Shown here piece by piece: positions 44,183 to 53,287 of a DNA stretch of 64,000 nucleotides. The stretch's first letter is position 1; the number at the start of each line of letters is the position of its first letter. This DNA is from Pirellulales bacterium (GTDB taxonomy: Bacteria > Planctomycetota > Planctomycetia > Pirellulales > JACPPG01): assembly GCA_036499395.1 (NCBI GenBank), contig DASYDW010000019.1:124001-188000 (forward strand), in the 5' to 3' direction. The notes under the pieces were generated by a model that saw only the letters and a list, made by a program, of their open reading frames with translations, had not been told where the DNA came from and did not search any database. The position numbers were made by a program, and so were the translations under genes.

Positions 44183-45923
44183 CCGCATCCTCCGCGGCGT
44201 CTTCCTGACCTCCGTCGTGAACGTCCAGGAATTCGACGAGCGCTACGCGAAAACGCTCGATCGCCTGCGCATCCTTGACATCTAACGCACCCTCGAACCC
44301 ATCCAACAGTCCGGTGAGAAACTCGCGCTCGGCGAGAGGCAATTCGCGATACACACGCTCGGCACGCTGCAGCAAAAAGCGATTTGTGGCTTCTTCGCGC
44401 GGGCTTGTCTTGAGCTTGGCCATGTCCCGGGCCGCGGCCTCGATCTGGGCCGCGGAGAGACCTTTGGCGTGTTTAGTGATCAAGCGACGCATTCTTTGTT
44501 TGGTCGAGACGACCGTTGCTTCGACTTCGAGCACTCCGTTCAGGTCATACGTGAAGCGGACATCGACATATTCCGAACCGGCCGGGCCACGCGGAATTTC
44601 CGAGACCATGAATTCACCCAGCAGCAGGTTTCCCGCCACGCGTCGGCTTTCGCCTTGATAGACTTTGACTTTGAGCTGCGTCTGATTGGCGTCGAGCGTG
44701 CTGAACCGCTTCACTTCGCTGACGGGAATCGTGGTGTTGCGATCGATAATGGGGGCAAAATAGCCGTCGCGCCGCTCGCGGCCGAATTGTTTGCTGGTTT
44801 CGATTCCCAACGAAAAGGGGCAGACGTCCGTGACGACCAGGTCCGCGACACCGCGGTGCTGCGCGATCAGACCGGCCTGCACGGCGGCGCCTAGCGCGAC
44901 GACTTCGTCGGGGTTGAGCTTCTGCCGCGGCTCTTTGTTGAACATGCGGCGTACCAATTCGACCACGGCCGGCATCCGCGTAGCGCCCCCCACGAGAATG
45001 ACCTGATCGATATCGTTGCGCCCGAGCTTCGCATCCCCCAGAGCGCGACGGATCGGCAATTCGACGCGGGCCAGCAGCGATTGTGTCCACTGCTCGAAGT
45101 CTGGACGGCGTAGGGTCACTTGCGGCGCGTCGGGACCAAATTCTCCGTCCCGAGTGCAAATCCGCACCTCGGCGGTTTCGTCGCGCGACATCCGGCGTTT
45201 GGCAATCTCGCACTGTTGAATGATGCGCGATACCAGACGCGGTGCTTGCGCCTCGGCATGTTCAAACGACAGCCCCTGCGTTTCCAGCACGCGCGCCGCC
45301 ATGGCGCGGGTGAAATCCTCGCCCCCGAGAAAGCTTTCGCCGGACGAAGCCCGGACCTCGACGGCCCCCTCGAAAATCTCGACCACCGAGACGTCGAACG
45401 TACCGCCCCCCAGATCGAAGACCAGGATCAACTTATCCTCGGCCGCTTCGTGAAAGCCGTAGGCCAGGGCGGCCGCCGTGGGTTCGTTGACGATGCGCTC
45501 GACAACGAAGCCGGCCATTTCGCCAGCCGCGATCGTTGCCTTGCGCTGCTGATCGTTGAAATAGGCCGGGACCGTGATCACGGCGCGGCCGATCGTTTCG
45601 CCGAGCGCGGCCTCGGCATCTTGCTTCAAGGAACGGAGCACCAGGCTCGATAGCATTTCCGGCGTGAACTTGCGCCCGCCAAGTGTCGTGGACCAATCTG
45701 AGCCCATGAATCGCTTGAACAGTGATGCGCACCGGTTCGGCTCGGTCACTTGCAACTCAAACGCCGCTTGCCCGACCAGCAACACCCCGGCTTTATCGAC
45801 GGCAACCACGGACGGGGTGAGCGGCTGGCCCAAGGCATTAGGGATAATGCGCGGACCATCGTCGGTCAGGTGGGCGGCCAGCGAGTTGGTCGTGCCCAGG
45901 TCGATTCCGAGGATCGTAGCCAT
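44175..45923 (-). CDS. Hsp70-family chaperone (HscA/DnaK-like)
   Basis: 582 aa from ATG 45923. ATPase with full nucleotide-binding domain: 'ILGIDLGTTNSLAAHL', 'AVITVPAYFNDQQRKAT', 'VFDLGGGTFDVSVVEI', 'VILVGGATRMPAVVELV'. The substrate-binding domain begins at 'DVCPFSLGIETS'. It is about 55 residues shorter than DnaK; the lid is reduced and there is no C-terminal acidic signature beyond 'QEDAAEDADA'. No grpE, dnaJ or hscB accompanies it; instead it is followed by a membrane protein and a J-like protein. It is probably a specialised paralogue rather than the housekeeping DnaK. Confidence 0.92.
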   Translation of the reverse strand: MATILGIDLGTTNSLAAHLTDDGPRIIPNALGQPLTPSVVAVDKAGVLLVGQAAFELQVTEPNRCASLFKRFMGSDWSTTLGGRKFTPEMLSSLVLRSLKQDAEAALGETIGRAVITVPAYFNDQQRKATIAAGEMAGFVVERIVNEPTAAALAYGFHEAAEDKLILVFDLGGGTFDVSVVEIFEGAVEVRASSGESFLGGEDFTRAMAARVLETQGLSFEHAEAQAPRLVSRIIQQCEIAKRRMSRDETAEVRICTRDGEFGPDAPQVTLRRPDFEQWTQSLLARVELPIRRALGDAKLGRNDIDQVILVGGATRMPAVVELVRRMFNKEPRQKLNPDEVVALGAAVQAGLIAQHRGVADLVVTDVCPFSLGIETSKQFGRERRDGYFAPIIDRNTTIPVSEVKRFSTLDANQTQLKVKVYQGESRRVAGNLLLGEFMVSEIPRGPAGSEYVDVRFTYDLNGVLEVEATVVSTKQRMRRLITKHAKGLSAAQIEAAARDMAKLKTSPREEATNRFLLQRAERVYRELPLAEREFLTGLLDGFEGALDVKDAQAIERFRVALVEFLDVHDGGQEDAAEDADA

Positions 45924-46176
45924 CGAATTGCCCGCTAGGAGTGGAATGTGGGTCCTTCATCATGGCAGACACATGGGCACGATTCCAGTTCGGGGGCCGC
46001 GACGTTTCTGGGGGTTGGAGATTGTTGCGGCTCGGCGGCGTCGTTAAAATTTCTAACAGTGTTCGATCGTGCGACGGAGGTTGATTTCTGAGTCGCCGCC
46101 CGACCGGACGCCGCGTCCCAAAAGGCTGTAATTAACCAGCCACCCGCCCACAGCGCATCCCGCCTTCGAGGTTCGC

Positions 46177-49032
46177 ATGCCCCGGCTTTGCATGATCAGC
46201 CGGCAACGAATGGTCGCGATTTTTTGCGCGGCCGTTTCGGTTTGCGTAAGCGCAGGCTCGTTGCTTTCAGCAGCGCAGGCCGATGACGCTGCCACTCGCG
46301 TCGATTTTGCAAGCGATGTTGCACCCCTGCTCGTGAAGAAGTGCCTGGGTTGCCACGCGGGGAACGATCCGGCTGGGGGACTGAATCTGACCGGCCGCGA
46401 TAGCGTACTGTCCGGCGGTGAAAGTGGCGCTGCGATCGTGGCGGGTAAACCGGACGAAAGCCCGCTCTTGGATCGGGTGCGACGGGGCGAAATGCCGCCG
46501 CCGGAGAAAGGGGAGCATCTGACCGAGGCCGAAGTTTCGCGCCTGGCGTCGTGGATCGCCGACGGTGCGAATTGGCCTGCGGATCGCGGGCTCAGCCCTT
46601 ATGAATATTCGACCGAGAAGCGCGCCGGGCTCGATTGGTGGTCGTTGCAGGCGCCGGTGTGGCCGGACGTGCCGGCACAGGCAATCGACTGGGGACGCAA
46701 CGCGATCGATGCCTTTATCGCGCGCGGCTTGGTCACGGCAGGACTGGGGCCGACGCCCGAGGCTGACCGGCGGACGCTATTGCGTCGCGCGAAGTTCGAC
46801 CTGCTAGGGCTGCCGCCGACGCCCGAGGAGGTCGACGAATTTCTGGCCGACGCGGCGCCCGATGCGTACGAACGATTGATCGATCGTCTGCTCACTTCGC
46901 CCCACTATGGCGAGCGGTGGGGCCGGCACTGGCTGGACGTCGTCCGCTTTGGCGAGACCGACGGCTACGAAACGAACAAGCCGCGGCGCACCGCGTGGCC
47001 CTATCGCGATTACGTGATCGATGCCTTGAACGATGACAAGCCGTTCGCACAGTTCATCCTCGAACAATTGGCCGGAGATCAACTGGGCGCGGACGCCGCG
47101 ACCGGTTTTCTGGTCGGCGGTACGCACGACGTCGTCGGCATTCAGAACATCGAAGGGCAATTGCAGCAGCGGGCCAACGATCTGGACGACATCTTGTCTA
47201 CGACCGCCACGACTTTCTTGGGAATGACGGCGGGCTGCGCGCGGTGCCACGATCACAAGTTCGATCCAATCACGCAACGCGACTATTACGCGTTGCAAGC
47301 GGTGTTCGCCGGAGTACGGCATGGCGAGCGCGATTTAAAACCCCCGGATTATGAACAACGGCAGCGCGAGGAACCCGATGTCCGGCGCGAATTGGCCACG
47401 ATCGAGCGCCGCCTGGCCGACTTCGAGCCTTTAGCAATAGTGGCCGACGGAGCCGCGGCGCAACGGGCGCCGGTGCATACAAGCGCAAACGTCGATCGAT
47501 TTGTTCCAGCGCCGGCGAAATTCGTGCGCTTCAGCGTGCAGGCCACCACCGGCGCGGAACCCTGCATTGACGAGCTAGAGATCTACACCGCCGAAGCGAC
47601 CCCGCGCAATGTGGCGCTGGCTTCAGCCGGGGCGAAGGTAACGGCCTCGGGCGTTTATTCGGATGGGGCGTCGCCGCTGCACCGGCTCGAGCATGTTAAC
47701 GACGGGCAGTACGGTAACGCCCGCAGTTGGATTTCTTCCGAGAACGGTGCCGGCTGGGTCATGGTTGAGTTGGCCGAGCCCGTGGAAATCGCACGCGTGG
47801 CCTGGGCGCGCGACCGCGAAGGGAAATTCGCCGACCGTCTGGCGACGAAGTATCGCATCGAATTGGCGCTACGGCCTGAGCAGTGGCAGACCGTGGCGAC
47901 GAGCGACGATCGCCGGCCGTACGTTGCTGACGCGAAACCCCCATCGCTATCGCCCGAAACTGTGCCCGCCGCGCAGGCCGAGGAATTCAAAACTCTATTG
48001 GCCGATCGCGACCGGTGGCTGGCGCATCTGCCCAATGCAGGCACTCGCAAGATTTACGCCGGCACCTTCGAGCAGCCGAAGAGTACGCATCGGCTGCATC
48101 GCGGCGATCCGATGCAGCCGCGCGAAGAAGTCTCGCCCGGCGCGATTGTGGCGCTTGGTAATCCTCTGTCACTGGCCGCCGATACGCCGGAGCATGAACG
48201 TCGGTTGGCACTAGGACGGTGGCTCGCCGATCCGCGGAATCCTCTGGTCGCGCGTGTCTTGGTCAATCGGTTGTGGCATTACCATTTCGGCCAAGGGCTG
48301 GTAAGCACGCCGAGTAATTTTGGATTTCATGGAGGGCATCCCTCGCACCCCGAACTGCTGGACTGGCTGGCGAGCGAATTTCTCGCGCGCGGCGGCAGTC
48401 TGAAAGCGATGCATCGGCTGATCCTATGCTCGGCAACGTATCGTCAAGCCAGCACGACTAGCGCGACGGCGTCGACCATCGACGCGGACACAAGGATGTT
48501 ATGGCGCTACCGACCGCGCCGGCTCGAGGCCGAGCCGATTCGCGATGCCATCCTGGCCGTTAGTGGCAATCTCGACTTGCGCCGCGGTGGGTTGGGATAC
48601 GATCCTTTTGAGCCGGACGACAGTTATGTACACATTTATGTGCCGCGGCAGTCATTCGGACCGGCCGAGTGGCGACGCATGGTCTATCAACTGAAGCCGC
48701 GCGTATTGCAGGATGCGACGTTCGGTGTGTTCGATTGCCCGGACGCCAGCCAGGTATCGGCGAAGCGAAATATCTCGACCACCGCGATGCAAGCCTTGAA
48801 CTTGCTCAACAGTCCCTTCATGGTGCAGCAATCGCGCGAGTTTGCGGCGCGCGTGCGGCGCGAAGCGGGCGACGATGCCACGGCACAGGCGCGACGGGCG
48901 TTTCGTCTGGCCCTGGCGCGCGAGCCCGACGCCGACGAATTTGCGCGGGGCACGGCTCTCGTCCGCGACCACGGCTTGGAAGCGTTGTGCCGGGGGATTT
49001 ATAACGCCAGCGAATTCATCTTTGTGGACTGA
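46177..49032 (+). CDS. Planctomycete cytochrome-c / DUF1549 / DUF1553 protein
   Basis: 951 aa exported protein. Signal peptide in the first 35 residues. Cytochrome-c-like PSD1 domain with heme motif 'CLGCH' (about residues 57-61) and 'GEMPPPEKGEHL'. DUF1549 follows ('NAIDAFIARGLV' to 'GMTAGCARCHDHKFDPI', which holds a second CxxCH). A discoidin/F5-8C-like beta domain is inserted (about 430-585, 'RFSVQATTGAEPCIDELE', 'SRIARVAWAR'-like), then DUF1553 ('NPLVARVLVNRLWHYHFGQG'). Followed after 6 bp by a DUF1501 gene, the standard planctomycete pair. Role unproven; proposed in degradation of complex sulfated glycans. Confidence 0.92.
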   Translation: MPRLCMISRQRMVAIFCAAVSVCVSAGSLLSAAQADDAATRVDFASDVAPLLVKKCLGCHAGNDPAGGLNLTGRDSVLSGGESGAAIVAGKPDESPLLDRVRRGEMPPPEKGEHLTEAEVSRLASWIADGANWPADRGLSPYEYSTEKRAGLDWWSLQAPVWPDVPAQAIDWGRNAIDAFIARGLVTAGLGPTPEADRRTLLRRAKFDLLGLPPTPEEVDEFLADAAPDAYERLIDRLLTSPHYGERWGRHWLDVVRFGETDGYETNKPRRTAWPYRDYVIDALNDDKPFAQFILEQLAGDQLGADAATGFLVGGTHDVVGIQNIEGQLQQRANDLDDILSTTATTFLGMTAGCARCHDHKFDPITQRDYYALQAVFAGVRHGERDLKPPDYEQRQREEPDVRRELATIERRLADFEPLAIVADGAAAQRAPVHTSANVDRFVPAPAKFVRFSVQATTGAEPCIDELEIYTAEATPRNVALASAGAKVTASGVYSDGASPLHRLEHVNDGQYGNARSWISSENGAGWVMVELAEPVEIARVAWARDREGKFADRLATKYRIELALRPEQWQTVATSDDRRPYVADAKPPSLSPETVPAAQAEEFKTLLADRDRWLAHLPNAGTRKIYAGTFEQPKSTHRLHRGDPMQPREEVSPGAIVALGNPLSLAADTPEHERRLALGRWLADPRNPLVARVLVNRLWHYHFGQGLVSTPSNFGFHGGHPSHPELLDWLASEFLARGGSLKAMHRLILCSATYRQASTTSATASTIDADTRMLWRYRPRRLEAEPIRDAILAVSGNLDLRRGGLGYDPFEPDDSYVHIYVPRQSFGPAEWRRMVYQLKPRVLQDATFGVFDCPDASQVSAKRNISTTAMQALNLLNSPFMVQQSREFAARVRREAGDDATAQARRAFRLALAREPDADEFARGTALVRDHGLEALCRGIYNASEFIFVD

Positions 49033-49038
49033 CGTGCC

Positions 49039-50538
49039 ATGCCGGACATGAATGACGACACTCGACTGACTCACGCCGGGCGCAACATGCTCGATCGGCG
49101 CGGCTTTCTCAATAGCTCGATCGGCGGGCTGGGATCAATCGCGCTGGCCGGACTGCTCCAGCGGCAGGGGCTGTTGGCTGCGACGAATCAGCAACCTTCA
49201 CAGCGCCCCGCCATTCGCACCGAGGCACCGTTGGCCGCGCGCACCGGGCATTTTCCTGCGCGGGCCAAGCAGGTGCTGATGATCTTCTGCTCGGGGGCCT
49301 GCAGTCCGCTCGATACTTGGGACTACAAGCCGGAATTGATCAAGCGCCACGGGCAGCCGATGCCGGGCTTCGAAAAGCTGGTCACGTTCCAGGGACCGTC
49401 GGGCAATTTGACCAAAAGCCCTTACGAGTTCCGACCGCGCGGGGCCTCGGGCAAGTACGTCTCGGATCTGTTGCCACACCTGGGCGAGCAAGTCGACGAA
49501 ATGTGCTTCATTCATTCGCTCACGGCCAAGAGCAACACGCACGGCCCGGGCGAAAACCAGATGAGCACGGGCTTCACGATCGAGGGCTTTCCGAGCATTG
49601 GCGCTTGGGTGAGCTACGCCCTGGGGAGCGAGAACGACAATCTGCCGGCCTTCGTGGCGATACCCGACCCACGCGGAGGCCCGCAGACCGGGCCAGCCAA
49701 CTGGTCGAGCGGCTTTCTGCCGGCCGTGTTTCAGGGAACCAGCTTCACCAGCGATCGCCCCATCACGAACCTGGCGACGCCGGTTGGGTTGTCCGCAGCC
49801 GACGACAACGCCGCTCGCGACTTCGCGCGCTTCTTGAACGACAAGCATCTGGCACAACATGGCGGCGATAGCGAACTAGCGGCGCGGATTGCCAGCTATG
49901 AACTGGCGGCGCGTCTGCAACTGAGCGCGCCCGAGGTGGGCGATCTGTCGCGTGAAAGCGCCGCCACGACCGAAATGTACGGCGTGAACGATGCCAATCC
50001 GTTGCTGGCCGGTTTCGGCCGAAATTGCCTGCTGGCTCGGCGGCTGTTAGAGCGCGGGGTGCGGTTCGTGCAGCTCTTTAATGGCGCTTATGCGATGGGC
50101 GAGGGCGTAGGCAACTGGGACGGCCATAAGCAACTGAAAAGCGATTACGACCGCCACGGGCCGATCCTGGACAAGCCGGCCGCGGCACTGCTGCGCGATA
50201 TGAAAGCCCGCGGGATGCTACAAGATACGCTGGTCGTCTGGACCACGGAATTCGGACGCATGCCGGTGTTTCAGCAAGGCGCGCAAGGCCGAGATCACAA
50301 TCCCGAAGGGTTCACAGCCTGGATGGCCGGGGCCGGCGTAAAGCGGGCGTTCAGCTACGGTGCAACCGATGAGTTCGGCTATCGGGCCGTCGACAAACCG
50401 GCGACGGTCTATGATTTTCATGCCACGATCCTGCACCTGCTGGGTTTGGATCACACCCGGCTGACCTACACACATAACGGCGCCGACCGCCGGCTGACCG
50501 ATGTTCACGGCCACGTGATCGAGGGCATTCTGGCCTAA
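49039..50538 (+). CDS. DUF1501 protein, Tat-exported
   Basis: 499 aa. '[19 protein letters not shown]' near residue 18 is a twin-arginine signal. The body is of the DUF1501 family, sulfatase/alkaline-phosphatase fold: '[20 protein letters not shown]', '[20 protein letters not shown]'-like block, '[19 protein letters not shown]', '[17 protein letters not shown]', '[20 protein letters not shown]'. Metal-binding His and Asp residues are kept. It starts 6 bp after the DUF1549/DUF1553 gene and is certainly in its operon. Confidence 0.95.
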   Translation: MPDMNDDTRLTHAGRNMLDRRGFLNSSIGGLGSIALAGLLQRQGLLAATNQQPSQRPAIRTEAPLAARTGHFPARAKQVLMIFCSGACSPLDTWDYKPELIKRHGQPMPGFEKLVTFQGPSGNLTKSPYEFRPRGASGKYVSDLLPHLGEQVDEMCFIHSLTAKSNTHGPGENQMSTGFTIEGFPSIGAWVSYALGSENDNLPAFVAIPDPRGGPQTGPANWSSGFLPAVFQGTSFTSDRPITNLATPVGLSAADDNAARDFARFLNDKHLAQHGGDSELAARIASYELAARLQLSAPEVGDLSRESAATTEMYGVNDANPLLAGFGRNCLLARRLLERGVRFVQLFNGAYAMGEGVGNWDGHKQLKSDYDRHGPILDKPAAALLRDMKARGMLQDTLVVWTTEFGRMPVFQQGAQGRDHNPEGFTAWMAGAGVKRAFSYGATDEFGYRAVDKPATVYDFHATILHLLGLDHTRLTYTHNGADRRLTDVHGHVIEGILA

Positions 50539-50601
50539 AGAGCCCGCTGAAGAAGTCGACCGAGTTACGCGATCGCACGAACTGCTAGGGCGGAGGGCAT
50601 C

Positions 50602-51127
50602 ATGACCCAGGCATCGCCTGACGACATGGCAATCGGTGCGGCGTTTCTGGTCCAGTCGCGCGATCGCCTGGCCGCGGCACAGCAATTGATTCTTCACTGC
50701 GAGTTGCAACTGGACAAGCAGCAGTTGTGGTGGCGCCCCCGAGAAAGTCAAAACAGCGTCGGCAACCTGATCCTTCACATGACGGGCAATGTGGCGGGAA
50801 CGGATCGTCAGTGTCGTGGGGGGAGCGGAGAGCGTGCGAGACCGGGCGGCGGAATTTGCCGAGCACGGACCGATCGCTCGCGATCAATTGCTGGCAGAGT
50901 TTCAGCAGTCGGTCGCCGACGCCGACGCGGTGCTGGCCCGTCTACCCCCCGCGCGGCTGCTGGAACCGCGGTCTTATCAAGGCGTCAACCGCCAATTCGA
51001 TCTTGACAGCATGGCGGTAATTTTTCACACCCTATTGCATACGGCAGGTCACGCGCAGGAAATCGTGTTCATGACGCGACTTACACTTGGCGATGTGTAC
51101 AAGTTCGCCAATCCGATCGGGAAATGA
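50602..51127 (+). pseudogene. DUF1572 (DinB-superfamily) gene with single-base frameshift
   Basis: The reading begins at ATG 50602 (ggaggg upstream) and gives 'LWWRPRESQNSVGNLILHM', typical of DUF1572. After 'TGNV' (about 50792) the family sequence continues only in the next frame: 'RERIVSVVGGAESVRDRAAEF', 'QGVNRQFDL', 'HTLLHTAGHAQEIVFMTRL', ending at 51127. Removing one G from gtggcgg (about 50791-50797) would restore one 174-codon gene of normal length. So this is a real recent lesion, a programmed shift (no slippery site is evident), or an assembly error. The family binds metal through His residues ('LLHTAGHAQE'). It follows the DUF1501 gene by 63 bp. Confidence 0.85.
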
Positions 51128-51346
51128 ACAGCCAATTCCGCGGAGAATGCCGGCAAACTCTCGTCTGACGGGCTAGCGGCGCACGGGAAAATCGCGGCTC
51201 ATGCGCGGTTGCCTCAGCGGCAGGAGCCCCCTATAGAAAAAGCAAGGTAGGACGCATACAGGGGCTTTTGCCTTTTCACTCCAATTCGGACATACTAACG
51301 GGCGGAACAGAGTTAAACACCACCTCTATTGCCACTTGGGGCGGCG

Positions 51347-53188
51347 ATGGCAATTGCGTTCACATGTCCGAACTGCCTGGCTGATCTGAAGTTGAAAGAT
51401 CAGTACGCAGGGGAATGCGTGAACTGTCCGCGCTGCAAGGTGCTGATGGTCGTGCCGGACATCGCCGACGAAGAGGAAGAGGACGAGCCGCGGCCTCCGG
51501 ACGAGGAATCTTATCAGCCGAGCGAAGACGAATGGCTCGCGCATTTGGCGCAGCATGGCAAAGAGGAACCCGCCCCCGAAGCTAAGAAGGAATCGGCGCC
51601 GGCCGTCGACGTCGGTAAGGATCCGGCAGAAAAGATCCGATTTTTTTGCAAGAGCTGCGGCACGAAAATGAGCGCCGCGCCGGGGCATGCGGGACGGCGC
51701 GTCACCTGCCCCCAGTGCCACGCCAAGCAGCGCATTCCGGGCGGGCCCGACCTTTTCGGAGACACGAGCCAGGCGACGGCGGATCACACGGCGACGCGCC
51801 CGATAACGCGTCCCGACGGTGTGAAAGTCGGAAGCTCGGAAAGCCTGTTCGATGCGCTGGACGATGTGACGCTGCATGCAGGCCGACCACTTTCCCCCTA
51901 TTCGCAAGCGGCACACGAGGAGTGGGAGCGGCGCTCAGCATTGCGAGAGCCGCACTGGCTGAAGTCCTGGTCGACGGTGTGGGTGGCTGCCGGGACGGCC
52001 GGCGGATTGATGCTGGCCTGGGTGCTGATGGCAGCGCCGAGCTTCTTTCGCGACCATATCCAGCCCTACTTCGACAAGCACGTGGCGCCCGCGATCGGCA
52101 TGAAGGAAGAAAAGCCGACCCAGCAGTTCAAGGAAGTGAGCGAACAAGCGATCGCGGCGTGCGATGCGCTGGTGAAGGATCTGCGGCGGATCACGGACGT
52201 GCATGCGGCGAAGGCCACCATGCCGCAGTACATAACCGACCTGACGCAGATGTTTACGCTGCAGAACTCGGTCGAGACGTTGCGCGGGCGGATGGGCAAT
52301 GCCCAGTCGGCCGACGAGTTTCAGAAACTGCAGGCGCGGATGCGCGACAGCCAAGACTGGCTGGACGTCGAGATGAAACGATGCTCGAAGATCTCAGGCG
52401 TTCCGCGCGTCATGGCCGATGCGCTGACCGAGGCCATCAAGCATGACGCGACCGGGCAAATTGCCACGACGTTGAAGCAGTCGGCGCTGGGGCGATCGCT
52501 GCTGGCCTGGGTCCCGGACTTGAAAATCCCGGACAACTACAAACCGGATGCGCCCCCGGAGCCGCTCGCCCCGCCGACGGATCCCGTGCCGCGCGCCGCA
52601 GGACGTATCGCGTTTCCGACTGTGGAGACGACGCCCTCTGCGGAGACGAGCACGATGACGGTCGAGAACGCGACAGCCGAACCGGCCCCGGTAGTGGACA
52701 AGTCCGCGCCGGTCGAAGGATTCGACGATTCGCCCGAAGTCGTCAAGGCTCGCGAGGCGGTCGCGCTCCTGGAAAAGTATGTCGGCATCCAAGAGAAGTT
52801 GATCGACGTTTCGGCCCGGATCGAGGATCAGAAAAGTGCCGCACAGAACGCGGTGCCGTGGATCGCGGCGGTCAAGAATTGGCAGGCGATGGAAAACATC
52901 CACGACGAGTTGGCCGGCCAGGAATTCGGCACGGTTGAAGCGGCCAAGTACACCGCGGCCAAAGAACGAAGCGATCTGCAATCCAAACAAATCGTCGCCG
53001 AGTTCGAGAGACTGGAAGAGATCGAGCTCCTGCCGGTTTTGAACAAGCGGCTGGTGAAGCAGAAGGGCAAAGCAGTCGGTTCGGCCGAAGCCATGGCCGA
53101 GGCCAACGACCCCGACAGCAAACCAATCCGATCATCGGCCCCCGCGGCGCTAAAACGCGTGCCCAAGAAAAAAGGGGACACGGAATAA
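51347..53188 (+). CDS. Zinc-ribbon membrane protein of unknown function
   Basis: 613 aa from ATG 51347 (an open frame begins 18 bp earlier). Two zinc ribbons at the N-terminus: 'FTCPNCLADLKL' with 'CVNCPRCKVLMVVP' (about 5-36) and 'FFCKSCGTKMSA' with 'VTCPQCHAKQRIPG' (about 100-135). An acidic linker separates them. One membrane helix lies at about 212-232 ('WVAAGTAGGLMLAWVLM'); the following 380 residues are helical and coiled-coil, with an Ala/Pro/Thr-rich break at about 395-455. Topology suggests ribbons in the cytoplasm and coil outside. No known function. Convergent with the lipoprotein gene. Confidence 0.75.
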   Translation: MAIAFTCPNCLADLKLKDQYAGECVNCPRCKVLMVVPDIADEEEEDEPRPPDEESYQPSEDEWLAHLAQHGKEEPAPEAKKESAPAVDVGKDPAEKIRFFCKSCGTKMSAAPGHAGRRVTCPQCHAKQRIPGGPDLFGDTSQATADHTATRPITRPDGVKVGSSESLFDALDDVTLHAGRPLSPYSQAAHEEWERRSALREPHWLKSWSTVWVAAGTAGGLMLAWVLMAAPSFFRDHIQPYFDKHVAPAIGMKEEKPTQQFKEVSEQAIAACDALVKDLRRITDVHAAKATMPQYITDLTQMFTLQNSVETLRGRMGNAQSADEFQKLQARMRDSQDWLDVEMKRCSKISGVPRVMADALTEAIKHDATGQIATTLKQSALGRSLLAWVPDLKIPDNYKPDAPPEPLAPPTDPVPRAAGRIAFPTVETTPSAETSTMTVENATAEPAPVVDKSAPVEGFDDSPEVVKAREAVALLEKYVGIQEKLIDVSARIEDQKSAAQNAVPWIAAVKNWQAMENIHDELAGQEFGTVEAAKYTAAKERSDLQSKQIVAEFERLEEIELLPVLNKRLVKQKGKAVGSAEAMAEANDPDSKPIRSSAPAALKRVPKKKGDTE

Positions 53189-53287
53189 GGGCCCAAGCTA
53201 TCGCGGCCGATTCGCGTTTCTCATCAACGCGAGCGTTTGCGTTGAGCGAAGTTCGATAAACGGCGCGACGCCCAGAACTCGCGGCGA

